This document shows, in pieces, positions 8,042 to 17,032 of a stretch of 25,545 bases of DNA. Under the pieces are notes generated by a model that was given only the letters and a program-made list of their open reading frames with translations, did no database searches and was not told where the DNA came from. Positions within the stretch are counted from its first letter, which is position 1. Each line of letters opens with the position of its first letter. A program made the position numbers and the translations under genes. The DNA comes from an uncultured Prevotella sp. GTDB lineage: Bacteria; Bacteroidota; Bacteroidia; Bacteroidales; Bacteroidaceae. Location: NCBI GenBank assembly GCA_934254985.1, contig CAKQMS010000039.1, positions 1 to 25,545 on the forward strand, written 5' to 3'.

Positions 8042-10477
8042 TTATCTCATTTCCCAGTCAATTCCTAAAGGATTGTTTTTCATCTTCATCACTATCGGCA
8101 GTTCGTGGATAGTGGAAATCCACATTTCAGTACCGTCTTTATCCGCTTTCACACGTATCGACGAGTTGTCTGCATCCACCTTTCGCCATGTTATACCATC
8201 GTAAGTGAAGCGATTCTTAGCTACTAATTGCTTATATGCGGCATGCGATATAAAGCCAAAAGTGCCGATAACATCGGTATATTTTGCATTCTTCACCTGC
8301 GGACTAAGCCACGAGAAGCCTGCTGCGCCATCTACTACCGCACGAGGTATAGCATAAGTAGCCGTATTGCAAGATACTATCAAGCTATCTCCCTTCCATC
8401 GCCATGAATATTGCCAATTGCGATATTGACGGTTGAGTACGAAACACATGGTCATCGACTTGTTGCTACCAACAGCTGTTGCATCAGCCACAGGGTTATC
8501 TACATGTATAGGTTCGTCCTGTGGAAATTCCAAGAACATCTCAGTTCCTGCCAACGGATACTTGCCAAGCATACCCCAAATGAGCCAACTCGACATAGCG
8601 CCACCATCATCATTACCTGGCAATCCGTCAGGTTGATCGCTAAAATTCTCATTGATAATCTTCGTCACTCTATCGCGTGAAAGATCAGGACGACCGATGA
8701 AATGGTATAGCCATGGAGTTAAGAAGCTTGGTTCATTGGCTACATTATAATGTCCTTCAGCAAAGAACGTGTCGAGACGTTTACGGAAAGCTTCGTTGCC
8801 TCCACATGCTTCAATAAGTCCAGGCACATCATGAGGAACACTCAGACTATACTCTGCCGACAAAGCTTCGTAGAAGAAAGTGTTCCACCATGGCAGATAC
8901 CATGGAGCCACCTTAGTGTCCGGTTTGTAAGGAATATATGGATGATAAACCTTAGATTTCCCCCAAGGCACAGAGTCGAGCCAACGCCCTTTAGCATCGC
9001 GTGGCATTATGAAACCACGCATTCCCTTCCATTCATAGTTTGAACGCCAAAGGTTGCGCCAGTTGCCAGAGCGTGCCATATATTTCTTATAAATATCATC
9101 ATGTCCAAGCCCTTTAGCAACCTGAGCAATACACCAATCATCAAAGGAATATTCTACGGTTCGTGTACCTGCGCGTGGTATGCCATAAGGAATATATCCC
9201 AAGGAGTTATATTCTTTTAATCCACCTCTACCCTCTTTCTCATCGTCAGTAGGCGGAACTTCGGCATCCTTTATCATTGCTTTTAGAGCCAACTCATAGT
9301 CAATACCTTTTAGTCCACGAGCAAAAGCGTCAGCTATTACCACCTCGCCATGACTACCACCTTGTGTTCTGCCATTGCAGTCGCCACTACGAGCATCGGG
9401 CATATATCCCTCGTTCTTATATATATTAAGAAGAGAGTTTGCTATGTCGCGTTGAATTTCTGGATAGTAAACTCCAAGTAGCGGAGTTGATGTGCGATAT
9501 GTGTCCCAAATAGCATAGTAGTCGTCATAGTATGGTGCATCTGTCCACTTTGGATTTTCTCCCGTGCGGTTTACTGGCATCAACATAGTGTGATACAATG
9601 CTGTATAAAACATGCGCATGTTGCGCTCAGTGCCTTGATAGCGCAAGCGAGAAAGCATACGTTGCCATTCTGCCTTAAGAGCAGATAGCTGTTTGTTGAA
9701 AGAACAACTGGCTATATTTGCTCGCGCCTTTTCGCATGATATGAACGATACACCTATCTTCACATTCACCTTCTCCGATGAGAATGCCACCAAGCATAGT
9801 TTTTCGTTAGTGCTTTCTACCGTGAAAGGTACATCTGAGAGTAGGGAGAAATAAACGGTATAAGCATCACCATTATTCCAACCACCACGCACACGGCTCC
9901 ATCCTTCTATACTCTGCGAAGAGACCACCTTGATATGTGAACCTTCAAACTGTTGTGCCTCGCGCTTGTCGGGTATAGTATCTCTGCCCAAGAACCAAGA
10001 AGCATCAACCACCAATCGTCCACGTTCAGGATACGTAAGTCGATAGAAAGCACAACGCTCGGCTGTTGTTATCTCTGTCTGTATACCATTTTTATATGTG
10101 CAAGCATAATATCCAAGGTCGATAGTTTCGCCTATGCGCCGTTGAGGAATGATGTTTTCATTAAGTTCTTGCGACTTCAAGCATGGTTGAATCAAGATGT
10201 TGCCATATTTCTGTCCGCCACCAGTTCCGCTCACATGTGTTTGGCTAAATCCGACAACCTTTTCAGGTATTGGTGCCCAACCAGCATTAGGCATATTGAT
10301 ACAGTCTGGTCCAGGCTTCACCATACCAAAAGGCATCGAAGGTCCAGGAAATGTACGTCCTAAACCAACAGTTCCAATACGTGGGTCTACATATTGGGTG
10401 AAGTCTTGAGCCGTAGCATTATATAAATATATAACGAAGGCGAAGAAGAAAACTAATCGCTTTACAGGAAACTTCAT
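8042..10477 (-). CDS. GH92 family alpha-mannosidase
   Basis: An 811-residue secreted glycoside hydrolase of family 92, which removes alpha-linked mannose with inversion and needs calcium. After a signal peptide (about 1-24, ATAQ before DF), the N-terminal beta-sandwich domain opens with YVDPRIGTVGLGRTFPGPS and GFSQTHVSGTGGGQKYG (77-92). The alpha/alpha barrel part carries YYAIWDTYRT (320-329), the catalytic-acid motif NEP with Glu582, and GNDDGGAMSSW (621-631) with the base pair Asp623-Asp624. The length and motif order are normal for the family, so the enzyme should be active. Linkage preference (1,2, 1,3 or 1,4) cannot be assigned with confidence. It is the first gene of an operon with its own promoter and lies 147 nt after susD, across a terminator. 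It is clearly diverged from the GH92 domain of the next gene, suggesting different specificities. Confidence 0.92.
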   Translation of the reverse strand: MKFPVKRLVFFFAFVIYLYNATAQDFTQYVDPRIGTVGLGRTFPGPSMPFGMVKPGPDCINMPNAGWAPIPEKVVGFSQTHVSGTGGGQKYGNILIQPCLKSQELNENIIPQRRIGETIDLGYYACTYKNGIQTEITTAERCAFYRLTYPERGRLVVDASWFLGRDTIPDKREAQQFEGSHIKVVSSQSIEGWSRVRGGWNNGDAYTVYFSLLSDVPFTVESTNEKLCLVAFSSEKVNVKIGVSFISCEKARANIASCSFNKQLSALKAEWQRMLSRLRYQGTERNMRMFYTALYHTMLMPVNRTGENPKWTDAPYYDDYYAIWDTYRTSTPLLGVYYPEIQRDIANSLLNIYKNEGYMPDARSGDCNGRTQGGSHGEVVIADAFARGLKGIDYELALKAMIKDAEVPPTDDEKEGRGGLKEYNSLGYIPYGIPRAGTRTVEYSFDDWCIAQVAKGLGHDDIYKKYMARSGNWRNLWRSNYEWKGMRGFIMPRDAKGRWLDSVPWGKSKVYHPYIPYKPDTKVAPWYLPWWNTFFYEALSAEYSLSVPHDVPGLIEACGGNEAFRKRLDTFFAEGHYNVANEPSFLTPWLYHFIGRPDLSRDRVTKIINENFSDQPDGLPGNDDGGAMSSWLIWGMLGKYPLAGTEMFLEFPQDEPIHVDNPVADATAVGSNKSMTMCFVLNRQYRNWQYSWRWKGDSLIVSCNTATYAIPRAVVDGAAGFSWLSPQVKNAKYTDVIGTFGFISHAAYKQLVAKNRFTYDGITWRKVDADNSSIRVKADKDGTEMWISTIHELPIVMKMKNNPLGIDWEMR

Positions 10478-10508
10478 ATAAATAAAAATGGTTAGTTCTT
10501 TACAAATG

Positions 10509-10516
10509 CAAATATA
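10509..10516 (-). promoter_or_regulatory. -7 element for the GH92 / phosphatase-GH92 / AraC operon
   Basis: On the minus strand TATATTTG matches TAnnTTTG and lies about 30 nt before the GH92 ATG, after the susD terminator. The -33 partner is poor (TTTC near the expected distance), which would suit an activator-dependent promoter. Confidence 0.5.
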
Positions 10517-10548
10517 ATGAATAATATTGGAAACATGAAGTCTTTAAC

Positions 10549-10579
10549 AAAAAAAAGGAGCAAGCCGACAGCTTGCTCC
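10549..10579 (-). terminator. Rho-independent terminator after susD
   Basis: On the minus strand GGAGCAAGC pairs perfectly with GCTTGCTCC (9 bp, five-base loop) and is followed by eight T residues. It separates the susC-susD transcript from the mannosidase operon. Confidence 0.88.
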
Positions 10580-10624
10580 CTTATATTAGATAGAGATTTA
10601 AGCTCTGATAAATCTCATTTTGTA

Positions 10625-12304
10625 TTACTTATCGTAACCAGGGTTCTGACTCCAGTTGGTATTAACATTCAAGATAGACTCTGGTATAGGGAATATACGG
10701 CGAGTCTTGTCGAAGTTAGCATGAAGAACACCCGACTCATCAACATGAGATTTCTTATGGAAACCATATTCGCTCTCGAATGTGCCAAAACGAATCATAT
10801 CGTTACGACGCCAGTTTTCATCAAAGAACTCACGAGCACGCTCGTCGAGGAGTTCCTTCAACGATGGATTATGATCCAAAGTTGGTGCACCTGCATACGA
10901 TCTAATCTGATTGAACAACGACTGTGGAGTATCACCATTTGTAGCAGTAGCACCACGGGTAATAGCCTCAGCCTTTGTCAAAAGGATATCGGCAAAACGG
11001 AAGATTGGCACATCGTTAGATTGGTTACGACCATTCTTGAAGTCGTCATCAATAACAAACCACTTAACCGACTTATAGCCCTGCGACCATCCCTTAACAT
11101 CCTTACCAACATTATTTGTTGCTACACCATTAGAGGTCTGCTGCTTGGTTTCTTTATCGTATGTAGGACGAAGTTCAATATCCTTGGTGAGTACTACGTT
11201 CTCTCCCTTATACTGGAATGGAGTTGTGGTCTTGTTATAGTTAGCATCAAACATATAGATTTGACCAGCCAAGACGTGATCCTTACGAGTATCGCCAGGA
11301 AGTGCCATCAGAATGTCTGACATCTCTGGAGTGATAGAGAAGTTACCACCGACAGAGTTAGACAAAGGCATTCCGTAGTAGCTATCGAAGCTACCCTTAG
11401 CCTGACGCCATGTGCGAGGACGTCCATAATTCATACCTGTAGCCTCTGTGGTATGATAAGGCATAGCGTAGATAAAGTCCTTAATCTGAACACCATTGTT
11501 AGGATAGAACTTAGAGCGATAGCCATTAGAGCCAGCAGCAATATCAAACACGCCACTCTTGATGATTTCATCGCACCACTTCACACAATCGTTGAGTTTC
11601 TCATTCTTTGCTGTAGCAGCATCATACTGAGTAACATCAGCAGCTGTATAAACAGGCCAGTTGATATATAGTTTCACGAGCAAAGCTTCTGCCATCCACT
11701 TGTTTGGCTTACCATAAGTATTTTCATTATTATCTTCGGTAAGATTAGGGATGATTTCCAAGAGCTCTTTTTCTATATACTTAGCAACCTCAGCACGTGG
11801 TTTGCGCTCTATAGCCTCATCTTCAGTAGGAATACCATCCAAAATTGGCACATCGCCATAGCTATCCATCAACAAGAAATGAAAGAAAGCTCGCATTGCT
11901 CGAGCAGGAGCAATAACTGCAGGGTCGGCATTTGGTCCACCCATTGTAAGGATAGCATTGTTAGCCTTTGTTATACCAGCAGCCAAGTCGCCATACCAGC
12001 CAAGACTTGCATCTGTGTAACTGAACATGTGTGTACAAGCATGAGCATAGGTACCATCATCGTAATAGTCGCCATCAAAGCTTATGCCCACCCATTCGTC
12101 AGATGATAGCGCCATAGCCTCCATATAGCGGCGACCCATAGCACCACGGAACTGATAATAAACATCTGCCATCAAAGCATTTGTAGCAGCTTCGGAGGTA
12201 GGATATGTCACATATTTAGAATTAATGTCGACATCAAGGTCGGTACAAGCCGTTGTAGCTCCAATCAATCCTGCCGCCAATAGATATTTTATATTTAGTC
12301 TCAT
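10625..12304 (-). CDS. SusD/RagB family surface glycan-binding lipoprotein
   Basis: A 559-residue outer-surface lipoprotein that forms a lid over the SusC channel and captures oligosaccharides. The N-terminus is a lipoprotein signal ending at Cys20 (TTAC), followed by DLDVDINSKY, the usual post-cysteine tether. RagB/SusD features include tetratricopeptide-like helices with AITKANNAILTM, ARAMRAFFHFLLMDSYGDVPI, and the C-terminal LLDERAREFFDENWRRNDMI and RRIFPIPESILNVNTNWSQNPGY typical of the family. It starts 13 nt after the susC stop, so the two are cotranslated from one message, and a terminator follows. The glycan it binds cannot be read from sequence; neighbouring enzymes suggest a mannose-containing glycan. 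Confidence 0.95.
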   Translation of the reverse strand: MRLNIKYLLAAGLIGATTACTDLDVDINSKYVTYPTSEAATNALMADVYYQFRGAMGRRYMEAMALSSDEWVGISFDGDYYDDGTYAHACTHMFSYTDASLGWYGDLAAGITKANNAILTMGGPNADPAVIAPARAMRAFFHFLLMDSYGDVPILDGIPTEDEAIERKPRAEVAKYIEKELLEIIPNLTEDNNENTYGKPNKWMAEALLVKLYINWPVYTAADVTQYDAATAKNEKLNDCVKWCDEIIKSGVFDIAAGSNGYRSKFYPNNGVQIKDFIYAMPYHTTEATGMNYGRPRTWRQAKGSFDSYYGMPLSNSVGGNFSITPEMSDILMALPGDTRKDHVLAGQIYMFDANYNKTTTPFQYKGENVVLTKDIELRPTYDKETKQQTSNGVATNNVGKDVKGWSQGYKSVKWFVIDDDFKNGRNQSNDVPIFRFADILLTKAEAITRGATATNGDTPQSLFNQIRSYAGAPTLDHNPSLKELLDERAREFFDENWRRNDMIRFGTFESEYGFHKKSHVDESGVLHANFDKTRRIFPIPESILNVNTNWSQNPGYDK

Positions 12305-12317
12305 AATAGTAATCTAA

Positions 12318-15296
12318 TTAAAAGTTAACCTTTACGCCCAAAATGAAAGAACGAGTATGAGGATAGAAAGTCTCACGCTTGTCGAGTCCTGGCTCCAAAC
12401 CTCCGAGGTTGATGTCAGGGTCTAAGCCCTTGTAGCCAGTAATGGTAAATACATTCTTCGCAGTTCCATATACCTGCACGCTCTTAAGCCAACCATCGAG
12501 ATTATCGAATGTATAAGCCAACGAGAGAGTAGAAAGACGGAAGAAGCTACCATTCTCGAGATAGCGATCAGAAGGATAATAGTATGTATTATCGCTTGTG
12601 AAATATTTATCCTTAAGTGCATCAGCAAGCACATTCTTACCTGCCGACAAGAGAGCCTTGTTGCTATAGTGAGCACGTGTAGCATTCATAATCTTGTTGC
12701 CAATGTTGCCCTGGAAGAATGCTGTCAACGCCCACTTCTTATATGTAAGGGTATTGTTCCATCCGTAGGTAACCTTTGGAAGAGCGCAACCAACCTTTGT
12801 CTTATCTTTCTTTTCAGGAGTTGTTGTCACTTCACCAGTACGCTCACCAGTCGTTGCATCATGTACATAGTATGTAGACTGTCCGTGATCATTATAGCCA
12901 GCCCACTCATATGTCCAGAAAGTACCGAGCGATTCACCTTCCTTGATACGCTCTACTTCACCATTTGAAGAGATACCACCGATATTAGGATCGCCCCAAT
13001 CCTTATAGTCTACAGAGAACTTCTTATTTGAAAGCTTGTCCACCTTATTCTTGTTGTGAGCAAGGTTTACTGTTGTCTGCCATGTGAAATCCTTAGTCTT
13101 TACAGGTACTGCGTTGACAGTAAGTTCGATACCTGTATTGGTGATATCGCCAACATTGGCATTCATATAACCTACTGGATAGATATTTGTAGAAACATCA
13201 TAGCTCCAGATAAGGTCAGAGGTCTTCTTGTTGTAGAATTCGATGCTACCACTCAAGCGGCTGTCGAGGAATGCGAAGTCAACACCAACATTAAACATCT
13301 TGGTTGTTTCCCACTTCAAATCCTTATTACCATTCTGTGTAGCCTCAATCTTTGAATAAGTAACACCATTGTAAGTAAAGCTGCTACCAGAGTTCAATCC
13401 AAAGAGAGTGTAAGCAGAATAAGCACCGAAGCCAAGAGCATTACCACTAACACCATAGCCTGCACGAAGTTTCAACTGATCGAAAATGCCATCCTTCATG
13501 AATGATTCTTCTGCAATGTTCCATGCTGCAGATACAGATGGGAATGTTCCCCAACGGTTGTTTGCACCAAATACAGAAGAGCCATCACGACGAACTGTAG
13601 CCTGCAAGAGATACTTGCCATCGTAAGAATAGTTAGCACGACCATAGAAAGAAATGTTGCGAACAATTTCCTCAACACCACTATCAACATCGCTCATACC
13701 ATTAATGAAGTTACCATAAGCAAGATTCTTAAATCCAAGTTGGTCGTTATAGAAATTGTAAACAGAAACACCAAAACCATCATTGTTTACACGCTCTTCC
13801 CAAGAGTAACCTGCCATAAGAGAAAGCTTATGAACCTTTGCTAAGGTAAGGTCGTAGTTAAGATAGGTTTCGAAAGTCTGATCGTGTCCCAGGCGGGTAT
13901 CGCGATGAGCCTTACCCTTGGTTCCACCATAAGGAAGCTGTGACAACGAACTGTTATAATAGCTATAAACTTTCTGCTTGCTGTTGTAAGAATAGTTAGC
14001 ATTCAAAACGAGACCATCGATAATATCGAGCGAAGCCTTACCAATATACTGCATGCGTCTCCACTCAAACTCGTTAGAGTCTTCGTTGATCATAGAAAGA
14101 GGGTTATAGTTCTGAGAACCAATATCGCTCTTAAACCATGAACCATCCTCGTTGCGTACTGGATTTGTAGGCGAATAGTAGTTCATAGCATCAAGTACCG
14201 ATTCACCACGCTGACCTACAGGCACACCTTTGTGTACACCTCTCATGGCATTAATGCCAGCAGAAAGAGTCAATCTGTCTTTCAACACCTTTGTGGTGAT
14301 GAGAGCACGACCATTTACTCTATTCATTTCAGTACCACGAATCACACCATCATGATCGATATAGTTCAAGCTGGCGATATACTTTGTCTGCTTATTGCCA
14401 CCACTAATAGAGAGGTTGTGATTATGGCTAACGCCTGTGCGCAACACCTCATCTTGCCAATCGGTATTTGCACCTTCGTCCTCAACTACTTCGCCTGAAG
14501 CACGAAGTTCTGCAGCCGAAGCCATATCAAGAGTCTTTAAAGCATTGTCGAAAGCTACATATCCATTATAGCTTACATTAGTTTTTCCTTCAGTACCTTT
14601 CTTTGTGGTGATGATGATTACACCATTGGCAGCCTTAGAACCATAGATGGCGGTAGCTGTAGCATCGCGGAGCACATCGATAGACTCGATATCGTCTGGA
14701 GCAACCATAGAGATATCCATACCTGGAATACCATCAATAACATAATATGGCTGCATAGCTTCACCCTCACGAAGAGAAGATGAACCACGAAGCGTTATGC
14801 TTGACGAGCCGTTAGGGTCGCCTGATGACGAGATAACAAGACCTGCAACCTTTCCTTGCAACATCTGTGCAGGGTCGGTATATACGCCTTTATCAAGGTC
14901 TTTAGCATTAACGGTAGTAATAGAAGAGGTAACGTCCTTACGGCGCATAGTACCATAACCAACTACTACAACTTCATTGAGAGTAGCATCGTTTGCAGAT
15001 AGAGTAACGCTCTGACCTGGAGTGATGACTTGAGATTCATAACCAATGTAGGATACTTTCAGTTTTGCATTAGGCTTTGTTGTCTTCAGGGTGTAGCGAC
15101 CATTTACATCAGTCACAGTACCATTAGAGGTACCCTGTTCCAATACGGTCACACCTATCAAAGGTTCGCCGTTGGCATCTTTGATAACGCCCGACTTTTG
15201 GCTTTGCGCCATAGCTGCTGTACTACAAAGCAAGAGGGAGGCTGAGAACATAGTCTTCAGCAAGCCCGCTTTAGAATGGTTTCGTACTTTTAGCAT
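12318..15296 (-). CDS. SusC/RagA family TonB-dependent outer-membrane transporter
   Basis: A 992-residue outer-membrane receptor that imports oligosaccharides using TonB energy. The signal peptide ends near AMA-QS (residue 30). A carboxypeptidase-regulatory-like domain (about 35-105, SGVIKDANGEPLIGVTV to VSYIGYES) is followed by the SusC hallmark EVVVVGYGTMRRKDVTSS (108-125), the plug domain (to about 235, with DATATAIYGSKAANGVIIITTKKG), and a beta-barrel ending in Phe (SFILGVKVNF). There is no N-terminal STN domain, so it is not of the anti-sigma-signalling type; this agrees with the absence of ECF sigma genes here. It heads the susC-susD transcript with its own promoter, 96 nt after the GH28-like gene. 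Confidence 0.95.
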   Translation of the reverse strand: MLKVRNHSKAGLLKTMFSASLLLCSTAAMAQSQKSGVIKDANGEPLIGVTVLEQGTSNGTVTDVNGRYTLKTTKPNAKLKVSYIGYESQVITPGQSVTLSANDATLNEVVVVGYGTMRRKDVTSSITTVNAKDLDKGVYTDPAQMLQGKVAGLVISSSGDPNGSSSITLRGSSSLREGEAMQPYYVIDGIPGMDISMVAPDDIESIDVLRDATATAIYGSKAANGVIIITTKKGTEGKTNVSYNGYVAFDNALKTLDMASAAELRASGEVVEDEGANTDWQDEVLRTGVSHNHNLSISGGNKQTKYIASLNYIDHDGVIRGTEMNRVNGRALITTKVLKDRLTLSAGINAMRGVHKGVPVGQRGESVLDAMNYYSPTNPVRNEDGSWFKSDIGSQNYNPLSMINEDSNEFEWRRMQYIGKASLDIIDGLVLNANYSYNSKQKVYSYYNSSLSQLPYGGTKGKAHRDTRLGHDQTFETYLNYDLTLAKVHKLSLMAGYSWEERVNNDGFGVSVYNFYNDQLGFKNLAYGNFINGMSDVDSGVEEIVRNISFYGRANYSYDGKYLLQATVRRDGSSVFGANNRWGTFPSVSAAWNIAEESFMKDGIFDQLKLRAGYGVSGNALGFGAYSAYTLFGLNSGSSFTYNGVTYSKIEATQNGNKDLKWETTKMFNVGVDFAFLDSRLSGSIEFYNKKTSDLIWSYDVSTNIYPVGYMNANVGDITNTGIELTVNAVPVKTKDFTWQTTVNLAHNKNKVDKLSNKKFSVDYKDWGDPNIGGISSNGEVERIKEGESLGTFWTYEWAGYNDHGQSTYYVHDATTGERTGEVTTTPEKKDKTKVGCALPKVTYGWNNTLTYKKWALTAFFQGNIGNKIMNATRAHYSNKALLSAGKNVLADALKDKYFTSDNTYYYPSDRYLENGSFFRLSTLSLAYTFDNLDGWLKSVQVYGTAKNVFTITGYKGLDPDINLGGLEPGLDKRETFYPHTRSFILGVKVNF

Positions 15297-15340
15297 AACT
15301 GTTAATTTTTTAGGTTTATTATGGGTTAAAAATATGAGTA

Positions 15341-15375
15341 CAAAGGTAAAGACTATTTATTTCTACAAGATGTAG
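15341..15375 (-). promoter_or_regulatory. Promoter of susC-susD with a small palindrome
   Basis: On the minus strand TACCTTTG (plus 15341-15348) matches TAnnTTTG, about 45 nt before the susC ATG. The -33 region has only CTTG at 17-nt spacing. It overlaps a perfect inverted repeat, CTACA-AGA-TGTAG (15363-15375), which could be a regulator site. The palindrome is short and may be chance. Confidence 0.5.
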
Positions 15376-15392
15376 ATAGCTTTTCAATAAAG

Positions 15393-16703
15393 TTACAATA
15401 CTCCCAAACTACAGTCTGTTACATTCTGAGTAGTTATCTTCTTTCCTTGTGTAGGCAAGAACTTAGTATCGCGGCATGGACGCAGGTCAATCTGTCCACC
15501 CTCGTAGTTAGTAACTTTCTTATTGAATAGTCTTACATTATTAAAATATATGTTGTTCACTTTTCCTTTCTCATCACCACCCACGAAACATCCATTCTCG
15601 CTCACAGCGGTGATATTATTAAAGAATATGCGACTCACCTCTCCACATCTGCCTACAGTCTCGCCCTTAGGGAATCGCCAGTTGGCATCCTTATGGTTGC
15701 CATTAGCCCGAGGATAGCTGGTTACATAGATAGGCTCAGCCTGTCCCCACCACACATCGCTCCATAGTTGGCAATCCATCTGGATATTAGAGAACACAAC
15801 GTCGGTCACAGTTCCTTCGTCACGATTCTGTATGCCAAGTCCGCGATTAGAACGAGTGATAACGCAGTTGTCGAACACCACATTATATATAGAGTCCATA
15901 TTCTCGCTACCTATCTTTATAGCACACGAGCGGGAAGTCATCACGCAGTTTGTAACCGTGATGTCATGGCATGAGCCATAAGCCTCATACTCACGACGAT
16001 TCTTCAAGCAGATACAGTCGTCGCCCGAAGTGATATGACAATTGCTTATTCTTACGTTCTTACTATGGTCGAGGTCTATACCGTCGCCATTGCGAATCTT
16101 TAGGTTGTTAAGTAGGTTTATACCATCAATCACAGCACCATTGCATCCAATAAGATGCACAGTCCAATAGGCGCCATCGCGGATGGTAATATCGCGAATA
16201 GTAAGATTGTCTACACCAAAGAGTGTAAGCACATGCGGACGAGGGTCGAAGGTTGTCACAGGTTTAAGCTCATAAGAATCGTGCAGCTCCTTACCCATAA
16301 AGGCAACACCATTGCCATGGATAGTTCCCTTACCTGTAATAGAGATATTCTTAGCATCCTTGGCGTATATCCACATCATGCCTTCACCTCTATTCTCACC
16401 AAAAGCACTTAGCTTATAGATGCTTTCATCGGGATTAGCTTTCCATACAGAGTTTGCCTCTAAAACAATATTAATATTAGACTTCAATTCTACAGGACCA
16501 GAAATAAAAGTGTGATTGGTAGAAAAGACAACATTACCACCACCAGCTTCAGAACAAGCATCGATAGCTTTCTGAATAGCCGATGCATCATCACTCACAC
16601 CATTTCCTTTAGCACCAAAGTCTATCACAGAATAATCTTTAGCAAATATTAGGAATGGTATAGCCATTAATATTGCGATACATAAGGTAACTCTTTTTAT
16701 CAT
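15393..16703 (-). CDS. Divergent GH28-like (polygalacturonase-fold) glycoside hydrolase
   Basis: A 436-residue secreted right-handed beta-helix protein. After a signal peptide (1-21, ending IFA), residues 23-36 (DYSVIDFGAKGNG) are the standard start of pectate-lyase/GH28-type helices. GH28 motifs are partly kept: NGDGIDLD (205-212, in place of NTDGID) and SGDDCICLK (226-234). The catalytic His motif GHG is replaced by SCAIKIGSE (259-267), and the substrate-binding RIK is replaced by RGLGIQNR (287-294). WWGQAEPIYVTSYPR (318-332) marks a distinct subgroup. GH28 enzymes hydrolyse alpha-galacturonides or related linkages; the exact sugar here is uncertain given the changes. It has its own promoter and precedes susC in the same direction, so it is probably part of the locus and acts in the periplasm or at the surface. 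Confidence 0.82.
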   Translation of the reverse strand: MIKRVTLCIAILMAIPFLIFAKDYSVIDFGAKGNGVSDDASAIQKAIDACSEAGGGNVVFSTNHTFISGPVELKSNINIVLEANSVWKANPDESIYKLSAFGENRGEGMMWIYAKDAKNISITGKGTIHGNGVAFMGKELHDSYELKPVTTFDPRPHVLTLFGVDNLTIRDITIRDGAYWTVHLIGCNGAVIDGINLLNNLKIRNGDGIDLDHSKNVRISNCHITSGDDCICLKNRREYEAYGSCHDITVTNCVMTSRSCAIKIGSENMDSIYNVVFDNCVITRSNRGLGIQNRDEGTVTDVVFSNIQMDCQLWSDVWWGQAEPIYVTSYPRANGNHKDANWRFPKGETVGRCGEVSRIFFNNITAVSENGCFVGGDEKGKVNNIYFNNVRLFNKKVTNYEGGQIDLRPCRDTKFLPTQGKKITTQNVTDCSLGVL

Positions 16704-16760
16704 TAAAGTATATTTTCGTTAGGTTTTTGGGGCGTAGTAAATCTTTAGGTTTAATTACCG

Positions 16761-16781
16761 TTGCTAAATTAAGCAAATTTA
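16761..16781 (-). promoter_or_regulatory. GH28-like gene promoter with overlapping palindrome
   Basis: On the minus strand TAAATTTG (plus 16774-16781) fits the -7 consensus, about 70 nt before the gene's ATG. A 16-bp near-palindrome, TTGCTAAATTAAGCAA (16761-16776), overlaps the end of that element and the likely start site, where a repressor would block initiation. No good -33 element is seen. Confidence 0.45.
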
Positions 16782-16953
16782 TTAAAAGCAACAAGCAAAA
16801 TGTAATTTATTTTATTATTCACCCCATTATTTTAACAATTACCTTAATATAAAGCACTAAAAAAGGTGTATCAAACACTCATCTAAAAAACTGCATAATA
16901 CCGCATACATATACATGTTTATAACGTCGAAATGATATTTTGTCACATATTTC

Positions 16954-16968
16954 TGCAATTATATTGCA
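16954..16968. promoter_or_regulatory. Candidate operator upstream of argR
   Basis: TGCAAT-TAT-ATTGCA is an inverted repeat with 6-bp arms ending 5 nt before the argR -33 element. An autoregulated ArgR would bind near here, and the AT-rich 15-18 bp palindrome resembles ARG boxes in general shape only. The assignment to ArgR is inference. Confidence 0.35.
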
Positions 16969-16973
16969 ATTTA

Positions 16974-17005
16974 TTTGATTGTTTGCAAATAATATAGTAT
17001 TTTTG
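16974..17005 (+). promoter_or_regulatory. Promoter of argR and the arg cluster
   Basis: TTTG (16974-16977), a 20-nt spacer, and TATTTTTG (16998-17005) fit the Bacteroidetes consensus. The start would lie near 17011, which rules out an in-frame upstream ATG at 16979 as the argR start and supports 17033. Confidence 0.75.
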
Positions 17006-17032
17006 CACCCACAAACGCATAAACATACAGCT

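Noticed and set aside
10517..11320. Long open frame of 267 codons on the plus strand opposite susD
   Set aside because: It lies wholly antisense to a well-supported SusD gene and overlaps its terminator; the product shows no recognisable domain.
16979..17032. Earlier in-frame ATG for argR
   Set aside because: It overlaps the -33/-7 promoter and would add residues not found in the ArgR family.
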